In this document: positions 5,872 through 14,017 of the stretch, piece by piece
Position numbering within the stretch: position 1 is the first letter of the stretch
Layout of the letters: each line of letters starts with the position of its first letter
Origin: a virus
Virus record (IMG/VR): IMGVR_UViG_3300009034_000170
Coordinates: 1 to 29,294 of that record
Length of the DNA: 29,294 bases
Direction: 5' to 3' (one strand)
Position numbers and translations under genes: made by a program
Notes under the pieces: model-generated
The model's database searches: none
What the model was told of the DNA's origin: nothing
The model's input: the letters and a program-made list of their open reading frames with translations, nothing else

Positions 5872-7899
5872 ATGCTTAAAAATTTAAAAAAATCTTTAGC
5901 ACTAAGCTTTTTTGGAGATACGATAAAACAAGAAGTCACAAAAGCAAAAGAAGAAATTGTAAGAAGCTCAAGGCAGATTCTACCTTTGATTACAGCACAA
6001 GAGAAAGAAAAAGGAATTGAGCCTGACGTAACAGAGGAAGTTCTATGGGAAACTTATTTATCAGAATCTTGGGTTAGAGCAATCGTAGATTTAATTCAGA
6101 AGAGTTGTGTTGCTTTAGGTTATACCCTAACTCCCTTGAGTGATAAAGCAGACCAGAATCATCTGATTGAATTGGATGCGTTTTTCAAGAATTGTAATCC
6201 GAACGATACGATTATGGAAATGGTTTCGGATATTTCAAGAGATATAAGTATTTTGTCAAAAGCCTTTATGGAGATAGTCAAGAAAGATAAGAAGCCTTAC
6301 CAGTTATGGTCCCTTGACCCGATTAGTATGCGAGTCAAACAAAATGAAACTGGAAGGATTTTAGGTTACAGGCAGGAAGCAAACAAGGGGAGTAAAGACC
6401 CCCAATGGGGACCAGATGAAATAATCTATTGGCGTCTCGGTACAAGGGGTTCGAAGGCTATGTCTAATTCACCTCTCATAACCTTGGCAACTTCAATTAC
6501 AGTTGACAAGTACGCACAGATTTACAACAAGGCTTTCTTCCAGCATGGAGCAAAAGCAAAAGGTCATTATGTTATGAAGGACCAACCTCTGGAGGTGGTA
6601 GAGCGTAACAGAGAATATCTGAAATCGGTTGCAGAGAAACCAGAACTTGCACACATGGATTTGGTTTTTGAGGGAGATATTGAATACGAAAAGACAGGAG
6701 AGAGTCATAAAGATATGGAATTCGGAGAGGATAGAAAATTTATCCGAGATGAAATATTGGCTGTCTATGGTTGCCCACCTTCCTTGATTTCTATTATTGA
6801 ATCTGGCAATATCGGAGCTGGTACAGGTGAAACTCAAATAAAAAACTTCTACGAACAAACAATTATACCTTTGCAGAGAAGAATAGAAAATAAAATCACA
6901 AAGAAAGTTATCAAAGAGGGGTTTGGTTATGATGACTGGGCTTTTGAATTGAGGAAGAGAAAGGTAGCAGAAAAAGAAATGGCAGAAATTCTAAAGATTT
7001 TAGTTGATGCGAATATTCTTACCCCTGAAGAAGCAAGATTATATTCTGGTTATCCACCTCGTAAGGCAGTTGAATCATTGGAGAAAAAACTTGCTTTGAG
7101 AGTCAGAGGTATTCCATCTTTAGAAGAAAGATTTGAAAATGCTTTGAAAAGATTACTCAAGAGATTTGCAGAAGCAGGAAAGAGACAGCTCGAAAAACTC
7201 CCTCTTGCAAAAATGTTTTCAGTCTTGAAAGACGCTGAATATGAAAACAGAATTTACGAATCCCAGTTTAATGAATATATTTTTGAGTTGCATAAATTCC
7301 CTGTCAAAGAAAAACAGTTGAACATAGATGCGATACTTGAAACGATAAAAGAAGAAGATGTCAAAGAAGAACTGTCAAGATTTATGCAAGAAGCCGGGGA
7401 GTTCGGTGCTTCTACAGGAAATAAAAAGCTCGGTACTAAAGCTGTTCTTTCTGCTACAACTCTTGAGAGAATAGATGTGTACCTCACAGACTTGGCAAAG
7501 TATCTGAAAGAAACCATTGACTCAAGTGTGAGACATGAGATAGTTGAAGGTATCAGAGCAGGTGAAACTACTGCTGAAATATCTGCAAGAGTTGAGTCTG
7601 CACTCGACAAACCGATTAAGCACACTATAAATCCTAAAGCCAGAGCCGCTTACACAAAAAGATATAAATATTCTGCTACCGCTGAGTTGATAGCAAGAAC
7701 AGAAGTCAACCGAGCTTTCAATATGGGGATGGTAGATGTATTCAAACAGGCAGAAATTAAAAAAGTTAAGATTCTGCTTTCCCCAGATGCCTGTCCCGAA
7801 TGTCAGCCTTTCAGGAATAAGGTAGTGAATCTGGATGAAGCGAGTCAGATACTGCCGATTCACCATCAGTGTCGTTGCACATTTATTTCAGCGGAATAA
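5872..7899 (+). CDS. Portal protein fused to a MuF-like minor head protein
   Basis: A 675-aa protein, longer than a typical portal (about 400-500 aa). Residues 1 to about 400 match the HK97/SPP1-type portal pattern, with the clip and stem region around the GCPPSLISI to NIGAGTGETQIK segment. The C-terminal part, from about 555, has the MuF (SPP1 gp7/Mu gpF) signature: IARTEVNRAFNMGM, then DACPECQPF (639-647) and HHQCRC (664-669), a conserved Cys/His module. The start is ATG 5872 after GCAGGAGA. Portal and MuF are normally separate adjacent genes; here they are one polypeptide, so up to 12 MuF copies would be anchored at the portal vertex, facing the capsid interior. Confidence 0.88.
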   Translation: MLKNLKKSLALSFFGDTIKQEVTKAKEEIVRSSRQILPLITAQEKEKGIEPDVTEEVLWETYLSESWVRAIVDLIQKSCVALGYTLTPLSDKADQNHLIELDAFFKNCNPNDTIMEMVSDISRDISILSKAFMEIVKKDKKPYQLWSLDPISMRVKQNETGRILGYRQEANKGSKDPQWGPDEIIYWRLGTRGSKAMSNSPLITLATSITVDKYAQIYNKAFFQHGAKAKGHYVMKDQPLEVVERNREYLKSVAEKPELAHMDLVFEGDIEYEKTGESHKDMEFGEDRKFIRDEILAVYGCPPSLISIIESGNIGAGTGETQIKNFYEQTIIPLQRRIENKITKKVIKEGFGYDDWAFELRKRKVAEKEMAEILKILVDANILTPEEARLYSGYPPRKAVESLEKKLALRVRGIPSLEERFENALKRLLKRFAEAGKRQLEKLPLAKMFSVLKDAEYENRIYESQFNEYIFELHKFPVKEKQLNIDAILETIKEEDVKEELSRFMQEAGEFGASTGNKKLGTKAVLSATTLERIDVYLTDLAKYLKETIDSSVRHEIVEGIRAGETTAEISARVESALDKPIKHTINPKARAAYTKRYKYSATAELIARTEVNRAFNMGMVDVFKQAEIKKVKILLSPDACPECQPFRNKVVNLDEASQILPIHHQCRCTFISAE

Positions 7900-7900
7900 A

Positions 7901-10246
7901 ATGCAGGAAATCAAAAAAATAGTTGACTTAAAAACTTATAATCCAAAAGAACAAAACGATGCCCAGCTTCGAGATGATTACAGAATAGCTGCGGCTTGGT
8001 ATTCATCAATCAAAGCTGGGCAGAAATTAAAATGGTCTCAATCTCAAGTTGAGAATCTTACTATCAATATTCTGAAAGAAATTTTAAGTAGAGGGATTGA
8101 GAAATTCACACCTTTAGGAATGAAACCTGCCTCAAAAGAATTATTTATGAAATCAATCAAAAAGATTACTCTCCCTGGGGTTATACTTGTAGAACCTCAC
8201 GCACAGAATTCAATCAAAAGAAAAAAGACTTTAATAATAAAAACGAAACCTTTCAAAGAAATCACCACAAAACCAGTTCATCTTATTTCTAAAAATCTAT
8301 CTTACGGGGTTGCAAAGTTAGAAGAACCGAAAGAAATCTCTTTTAAGAAGTTTCACGATTTAAGAAGACAGCATTTGATTACAGAAGAAGAAAGATTGAA
8401 ATGGGCAAAGACAGAACCTTCCTGGAATAAAGAACCATTGTACTCTTTTGATTTCAAGGTATTGGTAGAATTTGAGAAACCAGTTAATATCACAAGGAAA
8501 GTTGGAACGCAGGTTTACCAAAGAGAAGTCATTCAAAAGAAAGTTGAATTGAAAGACCCGAAAGAATTATCGGATGAAGACTTACTTGAAATGTATCATT
8601 TTTTACATGAGGCTTGGAGAAAGAAAGAAGACGGAAAAAAAGTTCCTGAATTTCCCGAAAGAACTTTTGAGGCTATAATAAATTATTATGTTCTTGTAGT
8701 TCAAGAAATGCAGAGAAGGAAGATGGAATATACACCGATTGATGAATTAGATGAACAGGCAAAACCATTCTTAAAGTCTTTTGCTCCAGTACATCATTCA
8801 GGAGTAATCGAAGGCAGAGAGATTATTTTAAAAGATGTTTTGGGTCAGATTAAATCTTTCCTGCCTTATCCAACAGTTGCTTGGATAGTTGGTGGACTTG
8901 CAAACTGGGGCAAGACCAAAGGTGATATTGATGTTCTTTGGAAAATAACAGACTCATTTCCAGATTGGTTTAAGAATGTATTGATGTTTAGATTCGGCAG
9001 ACAATTCAGTAATCCAGATTTTGCCAGTAGAGTGCAACACCATTTCGATGCGTATCGTGGACCCTTCACTAATGCAGTTGAAATATATCGAATGAATATT
9101 GAAAGAGTAAATCCTCAAGGACAGATAAAAGAAGCGGGGTTTGAAGTAGAACCTAAAATAGTCAAAATGTTATGGGATGAAGAAAAAGAAGGATATATTC
9201 CAGATGATATAATATATCGGATTGAAAAACAATTAAGGGCAGGAACTCCAGAGATTAAAGAACAGGCAGATATTTCAGCCAAGAAAGATGAAGTCAAGGT
9301 TTCAAGATTTTTCTTACCTCTCAAGCCTACAAGGGGCTATAAGCCAGAGCAAAGACAAACCATAGAAAACTTTCTTGCATTATTTAAGCCTGAAAATTTC
9401 CCTGTCTGGTCTTCAAAGAAATATGATGGAGCAAATCACGAAGTACACAAGAAAGGTGATACTGTAAAAATATACAGTGAAGATGGAGAAGACAATACAG
9501 ATAGGTTTCCAAAATCAGTTGAGGAGTTCAAGAAACTTTCAGATAAAGATTTTGTTTTATTAGATGAAGTTGAATTATGGAGAGAAGGGAAACATTTACC
9601 CAGAGAGGCAGTGGTTGGTTATGTTCATGCCAAGGATGAACCAGATGATTCAGAATTAATACATAATATTTACGATATAGTTTATCTTGAGAAAGATATA
9701 CACAAAGTTCCTTTTGAAGAAAGAATAAAGAATCTACAGAAATTAAATATTAAGCAATCTACTTTTGGAATTCCTGATATGAAGTATCGGATAAATGGAG
9801 CACCTTATCTTGTTTCCAAAGATTTAAAAGAACTTGAAGGACACACAGAAAGATTAAGGAAACTTCCTGGAAGTGAAGGAAATGTCGCAAAGTTTTTTGA
9901 CTTTATTTATTTCTTAGATGGTAGAAGAAGTGGAATGATTAAATTTCATAATTCTGCAATTCTGAACGGAATTGTAACCGAAGTCAAGGAAACAAAAGTC
10001 AAAGATATTTTTAATTATACTTATGGAATTGACCCACAAAATTATGCAATAGAAGATGTTGTGGTTGTTGATGAAAAGACTTTTCTTAAAGTTGGCAAAA
10101 CTTTTTCAACCTCAATCAAAGCAAAGAAAGGTGATGTGATTGAGGTTGAATACGAGACATTGAATCTGGAAAAACACGAGACGGATGATGAAGAATTTTA
10201 TAAAGTAACTTGTTGGAGTCCAAGAGTTATGAAGGTTTTAGAATGA
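7901..10246 (+). CDS. Nucleotidyltransferase-like / ATP-dependent DNA ligase fusion in the head operon
   Basis: A 781-aa protein. The start is ATG 7901, directly after the portal stop; a longer frame from 7835 would overlap portal coding sequence. Residues 1-110 are unrecognised. Residues 327-347 (IVGGLANWGKTKGDIDVLW) match the GG...GDID signature of Pol beta-type nucleotidyltransferases, with D383 (HHFDAY) as a possible third carboxylate. The C-terminal half is a DNA ligase core: motif I KYDG with K507 as the AMP acceptor, motif III LLDEVELW (553-560), motif IIIa YDIVYL (from 591), motif IV SEGNVAK (658-664), motif V MIKFH (679-683), then an OB-fold-like tail with VGKTFSTS. The arginine usual in motif Ia (SRxG) is replaced: it reads SEDGED. 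Ligases are not normal head-operon genes; see findings. Confidence 0.8.
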   Translation: MQEIKKIVDLKTYNPKEQNDAQLRDDYRIAAAWYSSIKAGQKLKWSQSQVENLTINILKEILSRGIEKFTPLGMKPASKELFMKSIKKITLPGVILVEPHAQNSIKRKKTLIIKTKPFKEITTKPVHLISKNLSYGVAKLEEPKEISFKKFHDLRRQHLITEEERLKWAKTEPSWNKEPLYSFDFKVLVEFEKPVNITRKVGTQVYQREVIQKKVELKDPKELSDEDLLEMYHFLHEAWRKKEDGKKVPEFPERTFEAIINYYVLVVQEMQRRKMEYTPIDELDEQAKPFLKSFAPVHHSGVIEGREIILKDVLGQIKSFLPYPTVAWIVGGLANWGKTKGDIDVLWKITDSFPDWFKNVLMFRFGRQFSNPDFASRVQHHFDAYRGPFTNAVEIYRMNIERVNPQGQIKEAGFEVEPKIVKMLWDEEKEGYIPDDIIYRIEKQLRAGTPEIKEQADISAKKDEVKVSRFFLPLKPTRGYKPEQRQTIENFLALFKPENFPVWSSKKYDGANHEVHKKGDTVKIYSEDGEDNTDRFPKSVEEFKKLSDKDFVLLDEVELWREGKHLPREAVVGYVHAKDEPDDSELIHNIYDIVYLEKDIHKVPFEERIKNLQKLNIKQSTFGIPDMKYRINGAPYLVSKDLKELEGHTERLRKLPGSEGNVAKFFDFIYFLDGRRSGMIKFHNSAILNGIVTEVKETKVKDIFNYTYGIDPQNYAIEDVVVVDEKTFLKVGKTFSTSIKAKKGDVIEVEYETLNLEKHETDDEEFYKVTCWSPRVMKVLE

Positions 10247-10560
10247 ATAAGATAAAAGAGATATACATCAAAAGTAAATGGATAGGAGGTATTTCAGACG
10301 GTTTGACTTTGCAATGCTATTTATGTAAACGCATTCCAAAATTTGATTTTACTATCGAAGATAGTTTTTGGAATAAAATAGTACCCAAAAAATACAGGTT
10401 AGGAATAATTTGTTTACCGTGTCTTGATAAATTAGCCACAGAGAAAGGAGAAAATGTCGCAATATATTTGGAAAGAATTCAATTTACTGGAATAGGAAAA
10501 ACAATTTTATTAAAGCCTGAAAAAATATTTTATTATAAAAACAAGAGAGGTGTAAAATGA
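10243..10560 (+). CDS. Zinc-knuckle protein, 105 aa
   Basis: ATG 10243 overlaps the ligase stop (ATGA); a longer frame from 10210 lies within ligase coding sequence. The protein has CYLC near residue 26 and CLPC near residue 61, a two-CxxC zinc-ribbon arrangement. Between them is FTIEDSFWNKIVPKKYRLG, and the end contains LERIQFTGIG. This combination (CxxC, FWNKI, CLPCL, IQFTG) is familiar from short uncharacterised phage proteins. It is located between the ligase and phosphoesterase-like genes and translationally coupled to the ligase, so a shared task is plausible but unproven. Confidence 0.7.
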   Translation: MNKIKEIYIKSKWIGGISDGLTLQCYLCKRIPKFDFTIEDSFWNKIVPKKYRLGIICLPCLDKLATEKGENVAIYLERIQFTGIGKTILLKPEKIFYYKNKRGVK

Positions 10561-10694
10561 CAGGAGTAGATTGGTTTTTGATTGTTATACTGATACTTTG
10601 TTTTATAGGAAAATCTGATAAAGGAAGAAGTAGAACATATACCAGAAAAAAACCGACAAGTTTGCCACCTTCAGAGAGAAAAAAATCAATGTAA
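10557..10694 (+). CDS. Tiny membrane protein, 45 aa
   Basis: ATG 10557 overlaps the upstream stop (ATGA) and has GAGAGGTG before it. One hydrophobic helix (WFLIVILILCFIG) is followed by a strongly basic, Ser/Pro-rich tail (KGRSRTYTRKKPTSLPPS). By the positive-inside rule the tail is cytoplasmic. Function unknown. Confidence 0.55.
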   Translation: MTGVDWFLIVILILCFIGKSDKGRSRTYTRKKPTSLPPSERKKSM

Positions 10695-10704
10695 AAGGGA
10701 AAAA

Positions 10705-12342
10705 ATGAAAATTGATTCAGTAGATTCAGCAGTTGAGAAAGCAAAGAAGGGGTTAGTATTTCAACCGAAGACTATCACAAAAGAGAAAGAGATTTTGTAT
10801 AAAACTTTCTTAGAGAAGCAAGTCAAAAATCCTTATATGATAGTTCCAGATGAAGATGTAAGTTATAAATATGTTTGTCAACATCATTACAGGGGTAAGA
10901 CTTGTCATACCGATTATAGAATTGAATCTGAAAAGAAAGAGTTCTTAATTGGCTGGACTTTAGCTGATTTGATTAAAGGTGTGATTACTAAGCCAGTTGA
11001 AACTATGACTGTTGCAAGAAAATGGGATAAGACTTCAAGAGCTTGGAAGATAGATTGGAAAACTGGGAAATTTAAATTAAGAAGAACAAGAGCAGGTACT
11101 TTAGTTCCAGCAGAAATCAGGGCATTTGAGAAAGCAGTAGAACCACACGAATGGCTGAAGGTTGAAGGTGTTACTCCTCCGTTCCCAGCCCCAGGAGCAA
11201 CGAAAGAATTCAGAGGAGTCTTTACTGTAGTTGATGATGGCATTGGAGAATATGGTTCACAGAAGTTGGACTTCCACGAATATTTTTTAAGTAAAGGAAA
11301 ATTAAAAGGTAGATTAGTAACCCGCAGGTTAGTCAGAGGTCAGTTTCAAAAAGAATATGATATTGATAATGATATAGAAGAAAGCCTTGCTTTAGAAGAG
11401 AATGAAGAAATTCCTTTATGGCATTTCAAAAGGAATGTTCAACTTTACTTAAAAAATGTTTTAGGATGGCAACCTGAAAAGATTGAAAAGCATTTTCCCC
11501 TTGAAAAGAAAATGATTGATATAGAAAAGCAGTTTGGAGAGATTATGAAAGAACGTCAGGCAGTCTTGCCTCCTGGTACTCCCGAAGAGAGGCTTGTAAC
11601 CGCTACTTTCTGGGTAGCCATTCAACCGAAAGACCAGACACCTTATGTCTTACAGAAAAGGGCAGTTGATAAAAAATGGATGCCCCCTGATGGTAAATCT
11701 GCATTGCCCAAAGTTATCAGAAGGCAGATTCCTTCTGAATATCAATACTGGAAAGAGAAAGGAAAGAAAGCACAAAAAGTTAGGGATGATTTGGTCAAGG
11801 CTATAAAAGAAAAAGAAGTTGAGATTGACATAGATATAATAGCAAAGAATTATGAAATAGAAAAACAGGAATCTGGAAAATCTGTTTTACAGTTTCATTG
11901 GTGGCGGGGTCCTGTTGTAGTTCGCAGGGGGGCTTCCGAATACCATTTTGACTTCAGAGCATATTTTGGAAAGACTCCATTTGACCATTGGGTTTTAGAA
12001 GAGAATCCACTTGAACAGCCAGAAGGAGTATCTGCAATTTTTAAATCTTGCAGAGATGTTAAGACTCTTGATGTAGAATTTAATCCTCCTCCAAAAGATT
12101 CTCCGTTGGCAGAATACAAGAAAAGGTCAATCCCATTCAATACAGAACTTAATCCAACTAAGGCAACTCCAGCTTTTATTCAAAAGATAGATTCAGGCAG
12201 AGTTATAAAATTAATTGATAAACCATTATTTAAGAAATATCAGGTTACTACTGGAAAGATGAAGGGAGTATGGATAATAGAGCGTAAAACCCCGACGGAA
12301 AAAATTTGGAAATTCTCGAAATCGGCTTTGCCGAAAACCTGA
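10705..12342 (+). CDS. Protein with two LigD phosphoesterase-like HxDxR domains
   Basis: A 545-aa protein with a start at ATG 10705 after AAGGGA. Residues 59-72 read QHHYRGKTCHTDYR, close to the LigD 3'-phosphoesterase block (Q-K-H, then H-x-D-x-R), with H61, H68, D70 and R72 as candidate active-site residues and one extra residue in the spacing. GWTL follows where the family has SWAV, and EYG at 182-184 matches the family's later EYG. A second copy lies at 396-418: QFHWWRG, then EYHFDFR with H414, D416 and R418, followed by WVLEENPL. About 320 residues separate the two blocks. In LigD this domain removes 3' phosphates or ribonucleotides before ligation. The call is by motif only; non-catalytic structural use is possible. 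Confidence 0.6.
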   Translation: MKIDSVDSAVEKAKKGLVFQPKTITKEKEILYKTFLEKQVKNPYMIVPDEDVSYKYVCQHHYRGKTCHTDYRIESEKKEFLIGWTLADLIKGVITKPVETMTVARKWDKTSRAWKIDWKTGKFKLRRTRAGTLVPAEIRAFEKAVEPHEWLKVEGVTPPFPAPGATKEFRGVFTVVDDGIGEYGSQKLDFHEYFLSKGKLKGRLVTRRLVRGQFQKEYDIDNDIEESLALEENEEIPLWHFKRNVQLYLKNVLGWQPEKIEKHFPLEKKMIDIEKQFGEIMKERQAVLPPGTPEERLVTATFWVAIQPKDQTPYVLQKRAVDKKWMPPDGKSALPKVIRRQIPSEYQYWKEKGKKAQKVRDDLVKAIKEKEVEIDIDIIAKNYEIEKQESGKSVLQFHWWRGPVVVRRGASEYHFDFRAYFGKTPFDHWVLEENPLEQPEGVSAIFKSCRDVKTLDVEFNPPPKDSPLAEYKKRSIPFNTELNPTKATPAFIQKIDSGRVIKLIDKPLFKKYQVTTGKMKGVWIIERKTPTEKIWKFSKSALPKT

Positions 12343-12359
12343 AAACTAAATTTTTTGAA

Positions 12360-12401
12360 TTGTTTATTGACAAATTGTATTTTTTCTGTTATAACAATAG
12401 T
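12360..12401 (+). promoter_or_regulatory. Sigma-70 type promoter with extended -10 (copy 2)
   Basis: TTGACA at 12367-12372, a 17-bp spacer, and TATAAC at 12390-12395 with TG one base upstream. It shares the 13-bp TTGTTTATTGACA and the TTTTTCTGTTATAA block with 3418-3453. The expected start point is near 12402, about 135 bp before the protease ATG. Confidence 0.8.
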
Positions 12402-12537
12402 AAAGTAAATATCAAGGTTAAGCGGTATTTAATCAGGATTCAAGAAATCTAATTAAGAAACCGATACACCGAACAAAGATATAACTTGAAAAGTTATTTG
12501 TTTGGTATTATCGGTTTTTTTATTTTTGGAGTAAAAG
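12402..12537 (+). ncRNA. Untranslated leader or small RNA between promoter and protease gene
   Basis: No ORF is present between the predicted start point and the ATG at 12538. The RNA would begin with an unpaired, A-rich 55 bases and end in the long hairpin at 12459-12521. It is either a 5' leader that attenuates the capsid operon or a free-standing RNA of about 120 nt. It resembles no riboswitch class known to me. Confidence 0.45.
12459..12521 (+). terminator. Long hairpin with T-run in front of the protease gene
   Basis: AACCGATA (12459-12466) pairs with TATCGGTT (12509-12516). ACCGAACAA pairs with TTGTTTGGT (one G-U pair). ATAACTT (12481-12487) pairs with AAGTTAT (12491-12497) around a 3-base loop. 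Seven T residues end the element (12515-12521). The form is that of an intrinsic terminator, yet it lies between a strong promoter and the capsid operon, so it probably works as an attenuator. Confidence 0.7.
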
Positions 12538-13950
12538 ATGGATTTTAAATTTCCGATATTAATTCAAAAGGCTTACGAAGATACAGAAGATAAAGAATTT
12601 CATATTACTGGTTATATCTCAACTTCTGCTCTTGACCTTCAGAATGATGTTATTGCTCCAGAAGCTCTTGATTTGAAATTAGAAGATTTTGCAACTCAAA
12701 CTTTATTATACAATCATAATCAGGACAGACCAATAGGTGCATTGAAAAAATTAAAGAAAACTAAAAAGGGTTTATGGATTGATGCAATTATTGATAGGTC
12801 TGCTACTATAATTGAAACTGGAATAAACGTAGTTGACGCAATCAAACAAAAAATTCTAAATAAGTTTTCATTCAAAGCAAAGGTAGTAGAAGCAGTTGAT
12901 AAATTTTTAAGTAGATATGATAGAGTAGTAAATTATGTTACAAGGATTCTACCAGTTGAGGCTTCTCTTGTTTGTGTACCTGCAAACCCAGAAGCTGAAG
13001 GATTAGGCTGGTACGAAAAATCACTATCAGAATTTCCAAGAGCAATTGGATGGTATTTAACCAAAGCTCTTGAAGAAAACGGAGGAAGAAAGATGCCAGA
13101 TGAAATTTTAGAGAGTGTTGGATTTCCAGAGATTGACAATGAGGAATTTTTTAAAGGTTTAGGTGATGTTGTTGAGGGTTCTTTTTTGACAGCAGATGAA
13201 ATATGTAAATCATTTGAAGAATTTTTGAAAGAAAGGAAACTCACAGAGAGTGACAAGCAAGATTTGATAGATAAATCTTGGGAAGAGTTTTGTGAATCAA
13301 AACAGCTTCCGAAACCTTATCCGAAATACCCTGTTCCTGCAGGACGTTACCCAGAACCGAAAACAGGTCAGTATCCGTATCCAGGACCCACAGTTTCAAA
13401 ACAGGCTATCAAAGAAATCTTCTTTCTACTGGATAAACTAACAAAGGGACCAAACGAAAAAATTACAAATATAGCAAAACAGATAAAGGCAATGCTGTCA
13501 AGGGCTGTTGAATATCCTACTCCAGCTACAGCATATCCGAAGCCTTATCCATACCCAAAGCCGGCAGGCAAGAAGGAGGGAGAGAAAGTGGAAGAAAAAA
13601 TTGAAAAATTGTTTGGAGAGTTAGGCATTGATGAAAAAGGACAGGAAGACCTGAAAAAGCAATTCCCGAAAGAAGAAGATTTGCTGAAACATCTTGAAGA
13701 GAAAGCGACTGCGAAAAAACTCGAAGATGAAAAGAATGAGAAAGAGAAAAATGAGAAGGGGATTGAGAAAAAGCTCAGTGATTTGATTGATGAAAAATTC
13801 AAAACTATTACTGAGAAAATCGAGAAGGGTGAAGTTGTAAGAAAAGGTCTTGACATAAACGAATCAAAAACAACTCTTGAAAAAGCTCTTGAAGGAAAGA
13901 GCGAACAGGAAAAGTTAAATATTCTATTATCCCTCGAACGTAAAGGATAA
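12538..13950 (+). CDS. Prohead protease fused to scaffold
   Basis: A 470-aa protein starting at ATG 12538, with GGAG 6 bp upstream. The N-terminal 160 residues are an S78/HK97-type prohead protease: GYISTSALDLQNDV, H60 in LYNHN, S111 in KFSFKA and E141 in PVEASLVCVPANP form the expected His-Ser-Glu triad. Residues about 255-285 and 325-345 are Pro/Tyr-rich linkers (such as YPKYPVPAGRYPEP and TAYPKPYPYPKPAG). The C-terminal 115 residues are a Lys/Glu-rich coiled coil, as in scaffold or delta domains. Protease and scaffold in one chain would self-remove after capsid assembly. The capsid gene is 570 bp downstream. Confidence 0.88.
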   Translation: MDFKFPILIQKAYEDTEDKEFHITGYISTSALDLQNDVIAPEALDLKLEDFATQTLLYNHNQDRPIGALKKLKKTKKGLWIDAIIDRSATIIETGINVVDAIKQKILNKFSFKAKVVEAVDKFLSRYDRVVNYVTRILPVEASLVCVPANPEAEGLGWYEKSLSEFPRAIGWYLTKALEENGGRKMPDEILESVGFPEIDNEEFFKGLGDVVEGSFLTADEICKSFEEFLKERKLTESDKQDLIDKSWEEFCESKQLPKPYPKYPVPAGRYPEPKTGQYPYPGPTVSKQAIKEIFFLLDKLTKGPNEKITNIAKQIKAMLSRAVEYPTPATAYPKPYPYPKPAGKKEGEKVEEKIEKLFGELGIDEKGQEDLKKQFPKEEDLLKHLEEKATAKKLEDEKNEKEKNEKGIEKKLSDLIDEKFKTITEKIEKGEVVRKGLDINESKTTLEKALEGKSEQEKLNILLSLERKG

Positions 13951-14017
13951 AGAATTTCAGAATTAACTTTCTTATTTGAGAGTGAGAAGTAAAAAATTTA
14001 AAGAGGAGGATTCCATA

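Noticed and set aside
7254-7866. Minus-strand open frames opposite the portal gene (about 115-123 codons)
   Set aside because: They lie wholly antisense to a gene with clear portal and MuF motifs, and their products show no motif.
7835-7900. Upstream extension of the ligase gene into the portal gene
   Set aside because: Would overlap the conserved Cys/His end of the MuF domain; ATG 7901 directly follows the stop.
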